A DNA stretch of 42,486 nucleotides from Aquabacterium sp. (lineage in GTDB: Bacteria > Pseudomonadota > Gammaproteobacteria > Burkholderiales > Burkholderiaceae_C), in contig JARXAJ010000131.1 of NCBI GenBank assembly GCA_029865965.1, positions 1-42,486 on the forward strand. Reading direction: 5' to 3'. Positions 1 to 11,055 of this stretch are shown one piece after another. The position numbers were made by a program, and so were the translations under genes. A model generated the notes under the pieces. That model was not told the origin of the DNA. It ran no database searches and saw only the letters and a program-made list of their open reading frames with translations. Every line of letters begins with the position of its first letter. Within the stretch, counting starts at the first letter, position 1.

Positions 1-166
1 CCGCTGTGCCGATCTGCCCGGTCAGCTGCAGCCCCGCATGCGCGGCCAGCGCCCCGCCCGCCCCGCCCCCCGCCACCATCAACATATATAACGTGCCTGT
101 TGCCCCGTTAACCAACACCATCACGCCGGCTGCCAGCCACCAGCCGGTGGATGCGCTCCAGTCCAT
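1..166 (-). CDS. NfeD-like membrane protein, 5' part only
   Basis: The reverse strand opens with ATG at 166-164, preceded by an AAGGGG ribosome-binding site, and stays open to the window edge (55 codons). The product begins MDWSASTGWWLAAGVM and continues as a hydrophobic, Gly/Ala-rich segment containing ATGTLYMLM and AAHAGLQLTGQ. This pattern matches the N-terminal membrane segment of short NfeD-family proteins, which usually sit beside a stomatin/prohibitin (SPFH) partner and act in membrane quality control. That partner would lie outside the window. The gene is divergent from the decarboxylase, with about 170 bp between the two starts. The family call rests only on the first third of the protein, and the OB-fold domain is not visible. 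Confidence 0.6.
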   Translation of the reverse strand, partial: MDWSASTGWWLAAGVMVLVNGATGTLYMLMVAGGGAGGALAAHAGLQLTGQIGTA

Positions 167-336
167 TACAACCCCTTGTCAGGCCCGGCCGGGTGGCCGG
201 TGCGGCGCAGTGTAGCCATGCAGGGGCCTGTCATCGGTGGGTGGTGGTTCGCCCCTACACTTCGCGGCTTGCCCGGCGGCCAGGCCGGTCCCGGCCGCTT
301 TCCCCGTGTTCTGCCCCGCTCCCAAGGAGCCCCTGC

Positions 337-2592
337 ATGCTGCGTTTCCGCTTTCCCATCGTCATCATCGACGAGGACTACCGCTCCGAGAACACATCGG
401 GCCTGGGCATCCGGGCACTGGCCGACGCCATCCAGAAAGAGGGCTTCGAGGTACTGGGCGTCACCAGCTATGGCGACCTGAGCAGCTTCGCCCAGCAGCA
501 GAGCCGGGCGTCGGCCTTCATCCTGAGCATCGACGACGAAGAGTTCACGCCGGGGCCCGAACTCGACCCGGCGGTGCTGAACCTGCGCAAGTTCATCGAG
601 GAGATCCGCTTCAAGAACAGCGACATCCCGATCTATCTGTACGGCGAGACGCGCACCAGCCAGCACATCCCCAACGACATCCTGCGCGAGTTGCACGGCT
701 TCATCCACATGTTCGAGGACACGCCCGAGTTCGTGGCCCGGCACATCATCCGCGAGGCCAAGAGCTACCTCGACGGCGTGGCACCGCCGTTCTTCAAGGC
801 GCTGGTCGATTACGCGCAAGACGGCAGCTACAGCTGGCACTGCCCCGGCCATTCAGGCGGCGTGGCCTTCCTCAAGAGCCCGGTCGGCCAGATGTTCCAC
901 CAGTTCTTCGGCGAGAACATGCTGCGCGCCGACGTCTGCAACGCGGTCGATGAACTGGGCCAGTTGCTCGACCACACCGGCCCGGTGGCGGCCAGCGAGA
1001 AGAACGCAGCGCGCATCTTCAATGCCGACCACTGCTTCTTCGTGACCAATGGCACCAGCACCAGCAACAAGATGGTGTGGCACCACACGGTGGCGCCGGG
1101 CGACGTGGTGGTGGTCGACCGCAATTGCCACAAGAGCATCCTGCACAGCATCATCATGACCGGCGCAGTGCCGGTGTTCATGACGCCCACCCGCAACCAT
1201 TACGGCATCATCGGCCCGATCCCGCAGAGCGAGTTCACGCGTGAAGCGATCGAGCGCAAGATCGCCGCCAACCCGTTGCTGGCCGGCGTCGACCCGAAGA
1301 CGGTGCGCCCGCGGGTGATGACGCTGACACAGAGCACCTATGACGGTGTTCTCTACAACACCGAGACCAACAAGGGCATGGTCGACGGCTACATCGACAA
1401 CCTGCACTTCGACGAGGCCTGGCTGCCGCACGCCGCCTTCCACAAGTTCTACGGCACCTTCCATGCCATGGGCAAGCACCGGGTGCGGCCCAAGCAGGCG
1501 ATGGTGTATTCCACCCAGTCCACCCACAAGCTGCTGGCCGGCCTCAGCCAGGCCAGCCAGGTGTTGGTGCAGGATTCACAGACGGTCAAGCTGGACAAGC
1601 ACTTGTTCAACGAGGCCTACCTGATGCACACCAGCACCAGCCCGCAGTACGCCATCATCGCCAGTTGCGACGTGGCCGCCGCGATGATGGAGCCGCCCGG
1701 CGGCACCGCACTGGTCGAAGAAAGTATCAAGGAAGCGATGGACTTCCGCCGCGCCATGCGCAAGGTCGACAAGGAATTCGGCAAGGACTGGTGGTTCACC
1801 GTCTGGGGCCCCGACAAGCTGGTGGAAGACGGCATCGGCCGGTCAGACGCCTGGACGCTGAAGGCCAAGGACAAGTGGCATGGCTTCGGCAACCTGGCCA
1901 CCGGCTTCAACCTGCTCGACCCGATCAAGTGCACGTTGATCATGCCGGGGCTCGACATGTCGGGCAAGTTCGCCAAGACCGGCATCCCGGCGGGCATCGT
2001 CACCAAGTTTCTGGCCGAGCATGGCGTGGTGGTCGAGAAGACCGGGCTCTACAGCTTCTTCATCCTGTTCACCATCGGCATCACCAAGGGCCGCTGGAAC
2101 ACGCTGCTGACCGCGCTGCAGCAGTTCAAGGACGACTACGACCGCAATGCGCCGATGTGGCGCATCCTGCCTGAGTTCAGCCAGGCCCACCCGCAGTACG
2201 AGAAGATGGGCCTGAAAGACCTGTGCCAGTCCATGCATGCGGCCTATGCCGAGGGCGACATTGCGCGGCTGACGACCGATGTCTACCAGTCCGACTTGCA
2301 TCCGGCCATGAAGCCCAGCGACGCCTTCGCCCACATCGCCCGGCGCGAAACCGAACGGGTCGACATCGACGACCTGGAAGGCCGCATCACCACCGCGCTG
2401 CTGACGCCTTATCCACCGGGCATCCCGCTGCTGATCCCTGGTGAGCGCTTCAACCGCAAGATCGTGCAGTACCTGAAGTTCACCCGCGCCTTCAACGCCC
2501 GCTTCCCCGGCTTTGCCACCGACGTGCACGGCCTGGTGGAAGACGAGGGCGGCGCCGACGGGCGGTACTACGTGGACTGCGTGCGGCAATAG
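337..2592 (+). CDS. Orn/Lys/Arg decarboxylase (AdiA/LdcI family)
   Basis: A fold-type-I PLP enzyme of 751 residues, close in length to E. coli AdiA (about 755) and LdcI (715). It removes CO2 from arginine, lysine or ornithine to give the polyamine-type amine, consuming a proton. The N-terminal receiver-like wing domain is followed by the core, with HCPGHSGG at about 168-175, Asp359 in HFDEAW (contacts the PLP pyridine N) and the Schiff-base Lys398 in STQSTHKLL. The C-terminal domain contains LTPYPPGIPLLIPGE. I chose ATG 337 because AAGGAG lies 7 bases upstream and the family-typical N-terminus starts here; the reading frame is open further upstream but that part is not protein-like. Substrate cannot be settled by eye. 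No amino-acid/amine antiporter lies next to it, which argues against a classical acid-resistance pair. Confidence 0.9.
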   Translation: MLRFRFPIVIIDEDYRSENTSGLGIRALADAIQKEGFEVLGVTSYGDLSSFAQQQSRASAFILSIDDEEFTPGPELDPAVLNLRKFIEEIRFKNSDIPIYLYGETRTSQHIPNDILRELHGFIHMFEDTPEFVARHIIREAKSYLDGVAPPFFKALVDYAQDGSYSWHCPGHSGGVAFLKSPVGQMFHQFFGENMLRADVCNAVDELGQLLDHTGPVAASEKNAARIFNADHCFFVTNGTSTSNKMVWHHTVAPGDVVVVDRNCHKSILHSIIMTGAVPVFMTPTRNHYGIIGPIPQSEFTREAIERKIAANPLLAGVDPKTVRPRVMTLTQSTYDGVLYNTETNKGMVDGYIDNLHFDEAWLPHAAFHKFYGTFHAMGKHRVRPKQAMVYSTQSTHKLLAGLSQASQVLVQDSQTVKLDKHLFNEAYLMHTSTSPQYAIIASCDVAAAMMEPPGGTALVEESIKEAMDFRRAMRKVDKEFGKDWWFTVWGPDKLVEDGIGRSDAWTLKAKDKWHGFGNLATGFNLLDPIKCTLIMPGLDMSGKFAKTGIPAGIVTKFLAEHGVVVEKTGLYSFFILFTIGITKGRWNTLLTALQQFKDDYDRNAPMWRILPEFSQAHPQYEKMGLKDLCQSMHAAYAEGDIARLTTDVYQSDLHPAMKPSDAFAHIARRETERVDIDDLEGRITTALLTPYPPGIPLLIPGERFNRKIVQYLKFTRAFNARFPGFATDVHGLVEDEGGADGRYYVDCVRQ

Positions 2593-2614
2593 GCCGTTCG
2601 CGGGGCACAAGAAA

Positions 2615-2638
2615 AAAGGGCCGCGCATGCGGCCCTTT
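2615..2638 (-). terminator. Terminator between decarboxylase and hppA
   Basis: A perfect 10-bp stem (2615-2624 with 2629-2638) with the 4-base loop GCAT lies between two convergent genes. Read on the minus strand the stem is followed by a run of six T, so it is a strong intrinsic terminator for hppA. On the plus strand only three T follow, so it probably works less well for the decarboxylase. Confidence 0.85.
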
Positions 2639-2657
2639 CCAATGGAGAACAGCCCGG

Positions 2658-4838
<2,181 letters not shown>

Positions 4839-5079
4839 GGGATCTCCTTCCTCGGTTCTTGCCCTGTGAACAAACGCGCCCGTTGGTTGTTTTGCCGGCC
4901 GGCCTGCATGGGCAGCCTGGCGCGGGTCGCCAGGGCAATGTAAGGCGCCGCCAGCCAGGTGGCGACGGTGTTTTCCTGCGGTATCGCGGGGGCGACGTCA
5001 GGGGCTGGCAGGCGTGCTTCGTAGAATGCGGGAGAACCCTTGTAGATCCCTGTTCAAACCACCCCCCACGAGCCCATCC

Positions 5080-5622
5080 ATGAGCCTGCACAACGTGACC
5101 CCCGGCGCCAAGGCGCCCCAGGAATTCAACGTGATCATCGAAATCCCGATGAACGCCGACCCGATCAAGTACGAGGTGGACCACGACACCGGCGCGCTGT
5201 TCGTCGACCGCTTCATGAGCACGGCCATGCACTACCCGTGCAACTACGGCTACATCCCCAACACCCTGTCTGGCGACGGCGACCCGGTCGACGTGCTGGT
5301 CATCACCCCGGTGCCGCTGATCCCTGGCGTTGTCGTTACCTGCCGTGCGCTGGGCATGATGCAGATGGAAGACGAGGCCGGTGCCGACAACAAGCTGCTG
5401 GCCGTGCCAATCGACAAGGTGCTGTCGATCTACAGCCAGTGGAAGAAGCCCGAAGACCTGAACCCGCTGCGCCTGAAGACCATCCAGCACTTCTTCGAGC
5501 ACTACAAGGACCTGGAGCCCGGCAAGTGGGTGAAGGTGAACGGCTGGACCGGTGTGGACGGTGCCCACAAGGAGATCACCGACGGCATCGCCAACTTCAT
5601 CGCCGAGAAGAACAAGGCCTGA
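5080..5622 (+). CDS. ppa: Inorganic pyrophosphatase (soluble, family I)
   Basis: A 180-residue cytoplasmic enzyme that hydrolyses pyrophosphate to two phosphates and so pulls biosynthetic reactions forward. The metal-binding signature DGDPVDVLV is intact, with Asp66, Asp68 and Asp71 corresponding to E. coli Asp65/67/70. Length matches the family (E. coli 176). The frame is open from 5014, but [16 protein letters not shown] is the family-typical N-terminus, so ATG 5080 is used; no clear Shine-Dalgarno sequence precedes it. A TAGAAT hexamer at 5022-5027 could be the -10 box, but I see no convincing -35. It is head to head with hppA. Confidence 0.95.
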   Translation: MSLHNVTPGAKAPQEFNVIIEIPMNADPIKYEVDHDTGALFVDRFMSTAMHYPCNYGYIPNTLSGDGDPVDVLVITPVPLIPGVVVTCRALGMMQMEDEAGADNKLLAVPIDKVLSIYSQWKKPEDLNPLRLKTIQHFFEHYKDLEPGKWVKVNGWTGVDGAHKEITDGIANFIAEKNKA

Positions 5623-5639
5623 TCCGCCCCTGTGAAGTG

Positions 5640-6167
5640 GTCACCGTCGCCCGCAGTGCGGGTGCGGTGCACCGCCACCAGCGTCATCGCGCGGTCCCGG
5701 TCGGATCGGGCGGATGGAGCAGAGCCCGCCGCCCTTCATCGGCCATTCACGCGCTTAGGCGCTGAGGATGGCCAGGCGGTTGCAGTCGCCACTGCCGTGG
5801 CGGGCGGGCGGTGCATGCGCGATCACCACCCGGGCGCCCACCGCCACCGCGCCGCTCTCGCCGGTGATGAACGTGTTGATGTCCGCCGTCGGGCTTGGGT
5901 GAATGGATGGCCAGCATGCCGTCCACGCCCCGGGTCCTTGCCCAGGGTCAGCAACACGGTGCTCCCTTGGCGGCCGAAAACAGCTGGGTGATAGGCCGTC
6001 GCGCGCAGCGCGATCATGAAGCGGCGGGCGTAGCGGATGCCTTCCATGCAGACCGGGACCGACTTGGTGCTGGTCTCATGGGCCAGAAAGTCCAGCGCCT
6101 GCGGCAGGTTGCCTGCAAAGCCACCGGCACGCAGGCTGACCAGCAGGGTGCGGGCTGTCGCAGTCAT
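5640..6167 (-). pseudogene. Decayed acetyl-CoA synthetase (ADP-forming)/GNAT gene
   Basis: The minus strand keeps three blocks, in different frames, that are colinear with bifunctional acetate-CoA ligase/GNAT (PatZ/Pat-type) proteins. The first is a CoA-ligase block (6167 to about 5890) with QALDFLAHETSTKS and CMEGIRYARRFMIALRA. The second, in another frame, is DINTFITGESGAVAVGARVV (about 5890-5755), resembling the end of the ATP-grasp domain and ending in RLAILSA and a TAA. The third is SIRPIRPGPRDDA (about 5719-5681), resembling the RPIRPEDA opening of the GNAT domain. Intact proteins of this family are near 900 residues; here they are squeezed into about 530 bp, so large internal deletions and frameshifts are needed. 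The order of blocks matches the intact domain order, which makes chance unlikely. No function is expected. Confidence 0.62.
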
Positions 6168-6233
6168 GGCACCAACATCGGCCAGTGGTCCGGTCCGGCA
6201 ACGGGCTTGCCCGGAGCGCGGGCTTGCGATGGC

Positions 6234-7391
6234 TCAAGCCCCGGTCTTGAACGGGCTGTGCTCGCGCAGTTCGTCCACGTAGGCAGCGATGCCGTGGCCT
6301 TCGCGCTGCAGGAAGTCGGCCACCGCAGCCGAGAACTGCGGGTGTGCCAGCCAGTGGGCTGACCGGGTGCCCACCGGCAGCAGGCCGCGGGCCATCTTGT
6401 GTTCACCCTGAGCGCCGCCTTCGAAGCGCAGAAAGCCATTGGCCATGCACCACTGCAGCGGCTGGTAGTAGCAGGCCTCGAAGTGCAGGCAGGGGATGTA
6501 CTCGGTGGCGCCCCAATAGCGGCCATAGGCCTCGCCACGCGCGCGGTCGATGGCCACCAGCGACGCGCCCACCGGCTGCCCGTCGCGCCGCGCCACGAAC
6601 ATCAGCCAGTGCTGGGGCAGGGTGGTTGCCATGGCCTGGAAGAAGGCTGCTGTCAGGTAGGGCGTGGAGCCATGCGCCCGGTAGGTGAGGGTGTAGCACT
6701 GGTGGAAGAAGCGCCACAGGGCGGCGTCGATCTGCCCGGCCTCATGCACGGTGAATTCCACCCCTGCATCGGCCACGCGGCGGCGTTCCTGCTGGATCTT
6801 CTTGCGCTTGTCGCGCTGCAGGCTGGCCAGAAAGGCGCTGAAGTCGGCATGCGGTGCCGCCGGATCCTGGGTCCAGTGGAACTGCACGCCCTGTCGCGCC
6901 AGCCAACCCTGGGCTTCCACTGCCGGTGCCTCGTCGGGTTCATGGAAGAGCAGGTGCACGGACGACGCTTCTTCATCCTCGGCCACCTGGGCCAGCCCGG
7001 CCAGCAGGGTGTGGCGGGCGGGCTCATCCACCGCCAGCAGGCGGCTGCCCGGCACCGGCGTGAAAGGCACGGCCACCAGCAGCTTGGGGTAGTACGGCAG
7101 GCCGTGGCGCTGGTAGGCATCGGCCCAGGCCCAGTCGAACACGTATTCGCCGTAGGAATGGCTCTTCAGGTAGGCCGGCGCCGCCGCCACCAATTGCGCA
7201 CCGCGGTGCACGGTGACAAAGCGCGGCGCCCAGCCGGCACGTGGCACGGCACTGCCCGACGCATGCAGCGCGGCCAGGTATTCCCAGCGCATGAAGGGGG
7301 TGGGTCGGCTTTGCTGGTCGAGCAAAGCGTTCCAGGACGCGCCATCCAGCGCACAAGGGTCTTGGTGGACCCGGATAACATCTCTCGCCAT
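6234..7391 (-). CDS. FemAB/GNAT-like acyltransferase (PF04339 type)
   Basis: A 385-residue protein of the uncharacterised family once called peptidogalycan biosynthesis/recognition, which has a tandem GNAT-like (FemAB-like) fold. Recognisable parts are the early TPFMRWEYLAAL, the central basic SLQRDKRKKIQQERRR, and the late GRYWGATEYIPCLHFEACYY and FEGGAQGEHKMARGL segments typical of the family. The substrate is unknown. The frame reaches a GTG at 7418, which would put this start only three bases from the nadE start; I prefer ATG 7391, with GAGG just upstream and a family-typical N-terminus soon after. Use of GTG 7418 cannot be excluded. The decayed gene lies directly downstream on the same strand. 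Confidence 0.8.
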   Translation of the reverse strand: MARDVIRVHQDPCALDGASWNALLDQQSRPTPFMRWEYLAALHASGSAVPRAGWAPRFVTVHRGAQLVAAAPAYLKSHSYGEYVFDWAWADAYQRHGLPYYPKLLVAVPFTPVPGSRLLAVDEPARHTLLAGLAQVAEDEEASSVHLLFHEPDEAPAVEAQGWLARQGVQFHWTQDPAAPHADFSAFLASLQRDKRKKIQQERRRVADAGVEFTVHEAGQIDAALWRFFHQCYTLTYRAHGSTPYLTAAFFQAMATTLPQHWLMFVARRDGQPVGASLVAIDRARGEAYGRYWGATEYIPCLHFEACYYQPLQWCMANGFLRFEGGAQGEHKMARGLLPVGTRSAHWLAHPQFSAAVADFLQREGHGIAAYVDELREHSPFKTGA

Positions 7392-7421
7392 TGCCTCGAA
7401 CCTGGTCTGATCACTCACCGT

Positions 7422-9125
7422 ATGTCAACTTCCACCCCTGCGGTCCGCATTGCACTGGCCCAGTTCAATGCCACGGTCGGCGATCTGGCCGGCAACGCGC
7501 GCCGCATTGTGGACTGCGCGCGCGAAGCCCATGCCAGCGGCGCGGCGTTGCTGGTGGCGCCAGAGCTGGCGCTGACCGGCTACCCGCCCGAAGACCTGCT
7601 GTTGCGCCCGGCCTTCATGCAGGCCTGCGCCCACGCGCTGGCCGCACTGGCCAGCGCGCTGGCCGCCTTCGACGGCCTGACCGTGGTGGTCGGCCACCCG
7701 CATCAGTTTGATGGGCAGGGCGACCAGCGCAGCCGGTCGCATGCCGTGCTGCAGCGCTTCAATGCGGCGTCGGTGCTGGCCGGTGGCCGGGTGGTGGCCA
7801 CCTACTGCAAGCGTGAGCTGCCCAACTATCAGGTGTTCGACGAGCGGCGCTATTTCATGTCGGGCCGGGATGCGGGGCAGGGCGCGTTGGTGTTCACCGC
7901 CGGCGGGCGCCGCATCGGCCTGCTGATCTGCGAGGACGCCTGGTTCGACGAGCCGGCCCGTGCCGCCCAGGCCGCCGGTGCCGAGATGCTGTGCGTCATC
8001 AATGCCTCGCCCTTCCACCTGGACAAGAGCGGCGAGCGTGAGGCGCGCATGGTGCAGCGGGTGCAGGCCACCGGCCTGCCGCTGCTGTACGCCCACCTGG
8101 TGGGCGGGCAGGACGAAGTGGTGTTCGACGGTGCCTCATTCGCCCTGGACGCGCAAGGCCGGGTGGCCGCCCGCGGCGCCAGCTTCGCCGAGCACCTGGT
8201 GTGGGTGGATTGGCATGCTGACGGTCGCCTGACCGGCGAGGTGCAACCGGTGCCCAGCCTGGAAGCCCAGGCCTGGGCCGCACTGGTGACCGGCGTGCGC
8301 GACTACATCGGCAAGAACGGCTTCCCCGGCGCCCTCATCGGCCTGAGCGGCGGCGTCGATTCGGCCCTGGTGCTGGCGATCGCTGTCGATGCCCTGGGCG
8401 CTGACCACGTGCGCTGCGTGATGATGCCCAGCCCCTACACCGCCAGCATCTCCTGGGTGGATGCGCGCGACATGGCCCAGCGCCTGGGCGTGCGCTACGA
8501 CGAGATCTCGATCCTGCCGATGTTCGATGCCTTCAAGGGCGCGCTGGCGGAAGAATTCACCGGCCGGGCCGAGGACGCGACGGAGGAAAACATCCAGGCC
8601 CGCATCCGCGGCACGCTGCTGATGGCGCTGTCCAACAAGTTCGGTTCCATTGTGCTGACCACCGGCAACAAGAGCGAGATGGCTACCGGCTACTGCACGC
8701 TGTACGGCGACATGGCTGGCGGCTTTGCAGTCATCAAGGACGTGGCCAAGACCCTGGTCTATCGCCTGTGCGAATGGAAGAACCGCCAGCCCACACTGCG
8801 GGCCGACGGCACGCTGGGCCCGGTGATCCCCGAGCGCATCATCATCCGCCCACCGTCAGCCGAGCTGCGCCCCGATCAGACCGACCAGGACAGCCTGCCG
8901 CCGTATGAGGTGCTCGACGCCATCCTGGCCCGCTACATGGAAGAAGACCAGTCGATCGACGACATCGTGGCCGCAGGCTACCCGGCGGCCGACGTCGAAC
9001 GGGTCACCCGGCTGATCAAGATCAACGAGTACAAGCGCCGCCAGTCACCGGTGGGCATCCGCATCACACACCGCGCTTTCGGGCGTGACTGGCGCTACCC
9101 CATCACCTCGAAGTTCCGTGCTTAA
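7422..9125 (+). CDS. nadE: Glutamine-dependent NAD+ synthetase
   Basis: A 567-residue two-domain enzyme that makes the last step of NAD+ synthesis, amidating nicotinic-acid adenine dinucleotide with glutamine nitrogen and ATP. The N-terminal nitrilase-type glutaminase domain (about 1-270) carries PELALTGYPPEDLLL (general-base Glu), a catalytic Lys region and the nucleophile Cys170 in LLICEDAW. The C-terminal synthetase domain has the PP-loop SGGVDS at 309-314 and TTGNKSE further on. ATG 7422 fits the family N-terminus, but there is no clear Shine-Dalgarno sequence. It is divergent from the acyltransferase with almost no spacer and is followed 36 bases later by glnB, so the two are probably co-transcribed. 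Confidence 0.96.
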   Translation: MSTSTPAVRIALAQFNATVGDLAGNARRIVDCAREAHASGAALLVAPELALTGYPPEDLLLRPAFMQACAHALAALASALAAFDGLTVVVGHPHQFDGQGDQRSRSHAVLQRFNAASVLAGGRVVATYCKRELPNYQVFDERRYFMSGRDAGQGALVFTAGGRRIGLLICEDAWFDEPARAAQAAGAEMLCVINASPFHLDKSGEREARMVQRVQATGLPLLYAHLVGGQDEVVFDGASFALDAQGRVAARGASFAEHLVWVDWHADGRLTGEVQPVPSLEAQAWAALVTGVRDYIGKNGFPGALIGLSGGVDSALVLAIAVDALGADHVRCVMMPSPYTASISWVDARDMAQRLGVRYDEISILPMFDAFKGALAEEFTGRAEDATEENIQARIRGTLLMALSNKFGSIVLTTGNKSEMATGYCTLYGDMAGGFAVIKDVAKTLVYRLCEWKNRQPTLRADGTLGPVIPERIIIRPPSAELRPDQTDQDSLPPYEVLDAILARYMEEDQSIDDIVAAGYPAADVERVTRLIKINEYKRRQSPVGIRITHRAFGRDWRYPITSKFRA

Positions 9126-9500
<375 letters not shown>

Positions 9501-9516
9501 GCCAGACGCTCAGGCA

Positions 9517-9545
9517 AACGGGGCAGGCCGATGGCCTGCCCCGTT
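9517..9545. terminator. Hairpin between convergent glnB and LOG gene
   Basis: A perfect 13-bp stem (9517-9529 with 9533-9545) with a 3-base loop sits between two converging genes. T-runs are short on both sides (GCATTT after the stem on plus, TTTGCC on minus), so it is likely a bidirectional terminator of moderate strength. Confidence 0.7.
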
Positions 9546-9563
9546 GCATTTGGCCCGCCCCAA

Positions 9564-10169
9564 TCAGATTTTGCCGAAGTTGTCGTCGCCGGGGTCGCCG
9601 GCCTGCGCGGCCAGCAGGTCCAGCAGCCGGTCGACCTGGTCGTCGCTGTGCAGCATCGCCATCTGGTCGTCGCCCATGAAGCCCTCGGCCGCCGCATGCC
9701 GCAGAAACTGCAGCATCGGCGCCCAGTAGCCCTCGGCATCGAGCAGGCCCAGGGGCCGGTCGTGGTAGTTCAAGTGGCGCCAGGTCCAGACCTCGAACAG
9801 TTCTTCAAAGGTGCCGATGCCGCCCGGCATGGCGATGAAGGCGTGGCTGCGCTCGGCCATCATCTGCTTGCGCTGGTGCATGGTCTGCACCACATGCAGC
9901 TCGGTTAGGCCGGCATGGCCCACTTCCAGGGTCATCAGCGATTGGGGTATCACCCCCACCACGGTGCCGCCGGCCGCCAGCGTGGCGTCGGCCACCGCGC
10001 CCATCAGGCCGGCGCGCCCGCCGCCATACACCAGTTGCCAGCCCCGCTGGCCGATGGCCGTGCCAAGCCGCAATGCCAGTGCCCGGTAGCCCGGACGCAC
10101 GCCGTTGCGCGAGCCACAGTAGACACACACCGAGAACGGACCGTCCCCGGTCAGCTTGTTGTCACTCAT
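9564..10169 (-). CDS. LOG-family protein (TIGR00730 type)
   Basis: A 201-residue Rossmann-like protein with the family signature PGGIGTFEE at 115-123 and the upstream RKQMM segment carrying the conserved Arg. Members hydrolyse nucleoside monophosphates such as AMP or cytokinin riboside phosphates to the base and ribose 5-phosphate. In non-plant-associated bacteria the physiological substrate is often unclear. N-terminal VCVYCGSRNG and VYGGGRAGLMGAVAD are also typical. The frame is open to 10217, but ATG 10169 overlaps the dgkA stop as ATGA, the same arrangement as the genes upstream, and gives the usual family length. It is the last gene of the sigma-factor operon. Confidence 0.9.
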   Translation of the reverse strand: MSDNKLTGDGPFSVCVYCGSRNGVRPGYRALALRLGTAIGQRGWQLVYGGGRAGLMGAVADATLAAGGTVVGVIPQSLMTLEVGHAGLTELHVVQTMHQRKQMMAERSHAFIAMPGGIGTFEELFEVWTWRHLNYHDRPLGLLDAEGYWAPMLQFLRHAAAEGFMGDDQMAMLHSDDQVDRLLDLLAAQAGDPGDDNFGKI

Positions 10170-10546
10170 GCCAGCCACCGTTGCCAGGCCACCGTGGCCC
10201 AGATGCCGCCGCACCACAACAGGGACATCAGCACGGCAGCGCTGCCATAGTCCTTGGCGCGCTTGGCCAGTTCATGCAGGTCGAGTGACACCCGGTCGAC
10301 CACCGCCTCAATGGCGGAGTTCAGCAGTTCCACGATCATCACCAGCAACACTGAACCGGCCAGCAGCGCCACTTCGATCCAGCTGCGGCCCAGCCAGAAG
10401 GCGGCCGGCAGCAGCACCACGGCCAGCGCAGCCTCTTGGCGGAAGGCACTCTCGAATCGGACGGCCGCCCTCAATCCGTGCATCGAATAGACAAAAGCAT
10501 GCAACACGCGGTCGATGCCGGTGCGCATCTTGTGCGGATTGTTCAT
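10166..10546 (-). CDS. dgkA: Diacylglycerol kinase
   Basis: A 126-residue integral membrane kinase with three predicted transmembrane helices that phosphorylates diacylglycerol to phosphatidic acid, recycling lipid left by membrane-derived glucan or LPS modification. The signature ELLNSAIEAVVDRVS followed by HELAKRAKDYGSAAV holds the active-site Glu/Asn/Asp residues. Its ATG overlaps the TGA of the RDD gene and its own TGA overlaps the next ATG (ATGA at both ends), so translation is probably coupled to both neighbours. Confidence 0.95.
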   Translation of the reverse strand: MNNPHKMRTGIDRVLHAFVYSMHGLRAAVRFESAFRQEAALAVVLLPAAFWLGRSWIEVALLAGSVLLVMIVELLNSAIEAVVDRVSLDLHELAKRAKDYGSAAVLMSLLWCGGIWATVAWQRWLA

Positions 10547-11055
10547 GGGCCTGATTTGTCCTTGGCAGGCAGCGCCGGCTTGCAGTCGATGAGCTGCGTG
10601 CCGCAGACCACGTCATGCCAGAACTGGCGGTCGCGCCGCAGCCAGACCAGGGCTGCATAGGCCAAGACGCCAGCGATCACGGCGGTGGTGACCTCGCCCT
10701 TGCCATGCAGACCGGCAGCATAGACCGCCGCCGTGGCTGGCAGGAACCACAGCCACGACAGCAGGTAGCGCGCCATGGCCCGCGCGCCTGACACCGGTGC
10801 GCCGTCTGCCGTCACCAGGCGAATGTGCCAGGCCTTCATCGCGACAGTCTGCCCGCCGCGCGCCCAGAACCAGCTGAAGTACACGCCTAGCACGGCAAAC
10901 AGGAACAGCATCAGCCCGACACGGCCCTCCAGGGCATGGCGGTGCTGGGTGATGACGGAGTACAGGAAGCCGGCGATCATCACCACGCCGAAAAGCAGCA
11001 CGCCCTCGTATATGAACGCAGCCATGCGCCGCGCCAGACCCGGTGCCTGGTTCAT
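10543..11055 (-). CDS. RDD-family membrane protein
   Basis: A 170-residue inner-membrane protein starting APGLARRMAAFIYEGVLLFG, with the R..A..YE pattern typical of RDD domains. Three to four hydrophobic stretches follow, plus FWARGGQTVAMKAWHIRLV and a late FWHDVVCGTQLI. RDD proteins are small membrane proteins of mostly unknown function; some are linked to ion transport. I use ATG 11055 because it overlaps the stop of the DUF3106 gene as ATGA; the frame further upstream antisense to nothing else is not protein-like. Its stop overlaps the dgkA start. Confidence 0.88.
   Translation of the reverse strand: MNQAPGLARRMAAFIYEGVLLFGVVMIAGFLYSVITQHRHALEGRVGLMLFLFAVLGVYFSWFWARGGQTVAMKAWHIRLVTADGAPVSGARAMARYLLSWLWFLPATAAVYAAGLHGKGEVTTAVIAGVLAYAALVWLRRDRQFWHDVVCGTQLIDCKPALPAKDKSGP

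Noticed and set aside
6-215. Plus-strand 69-residue ORF at the left edge
   Set aside because: Its Pro/Ala/Cys-rich product is not protein-like, and the opposite strand reads as a good NfeD N-terminus with a ribosome-binding site.
151-336. N-terminal extension of the decarboxylase to 151
   Set aside because: The extra residues are Arg/Pro-rich and unlike the family; AAGGAG and the family N-terminus support ATG 337.
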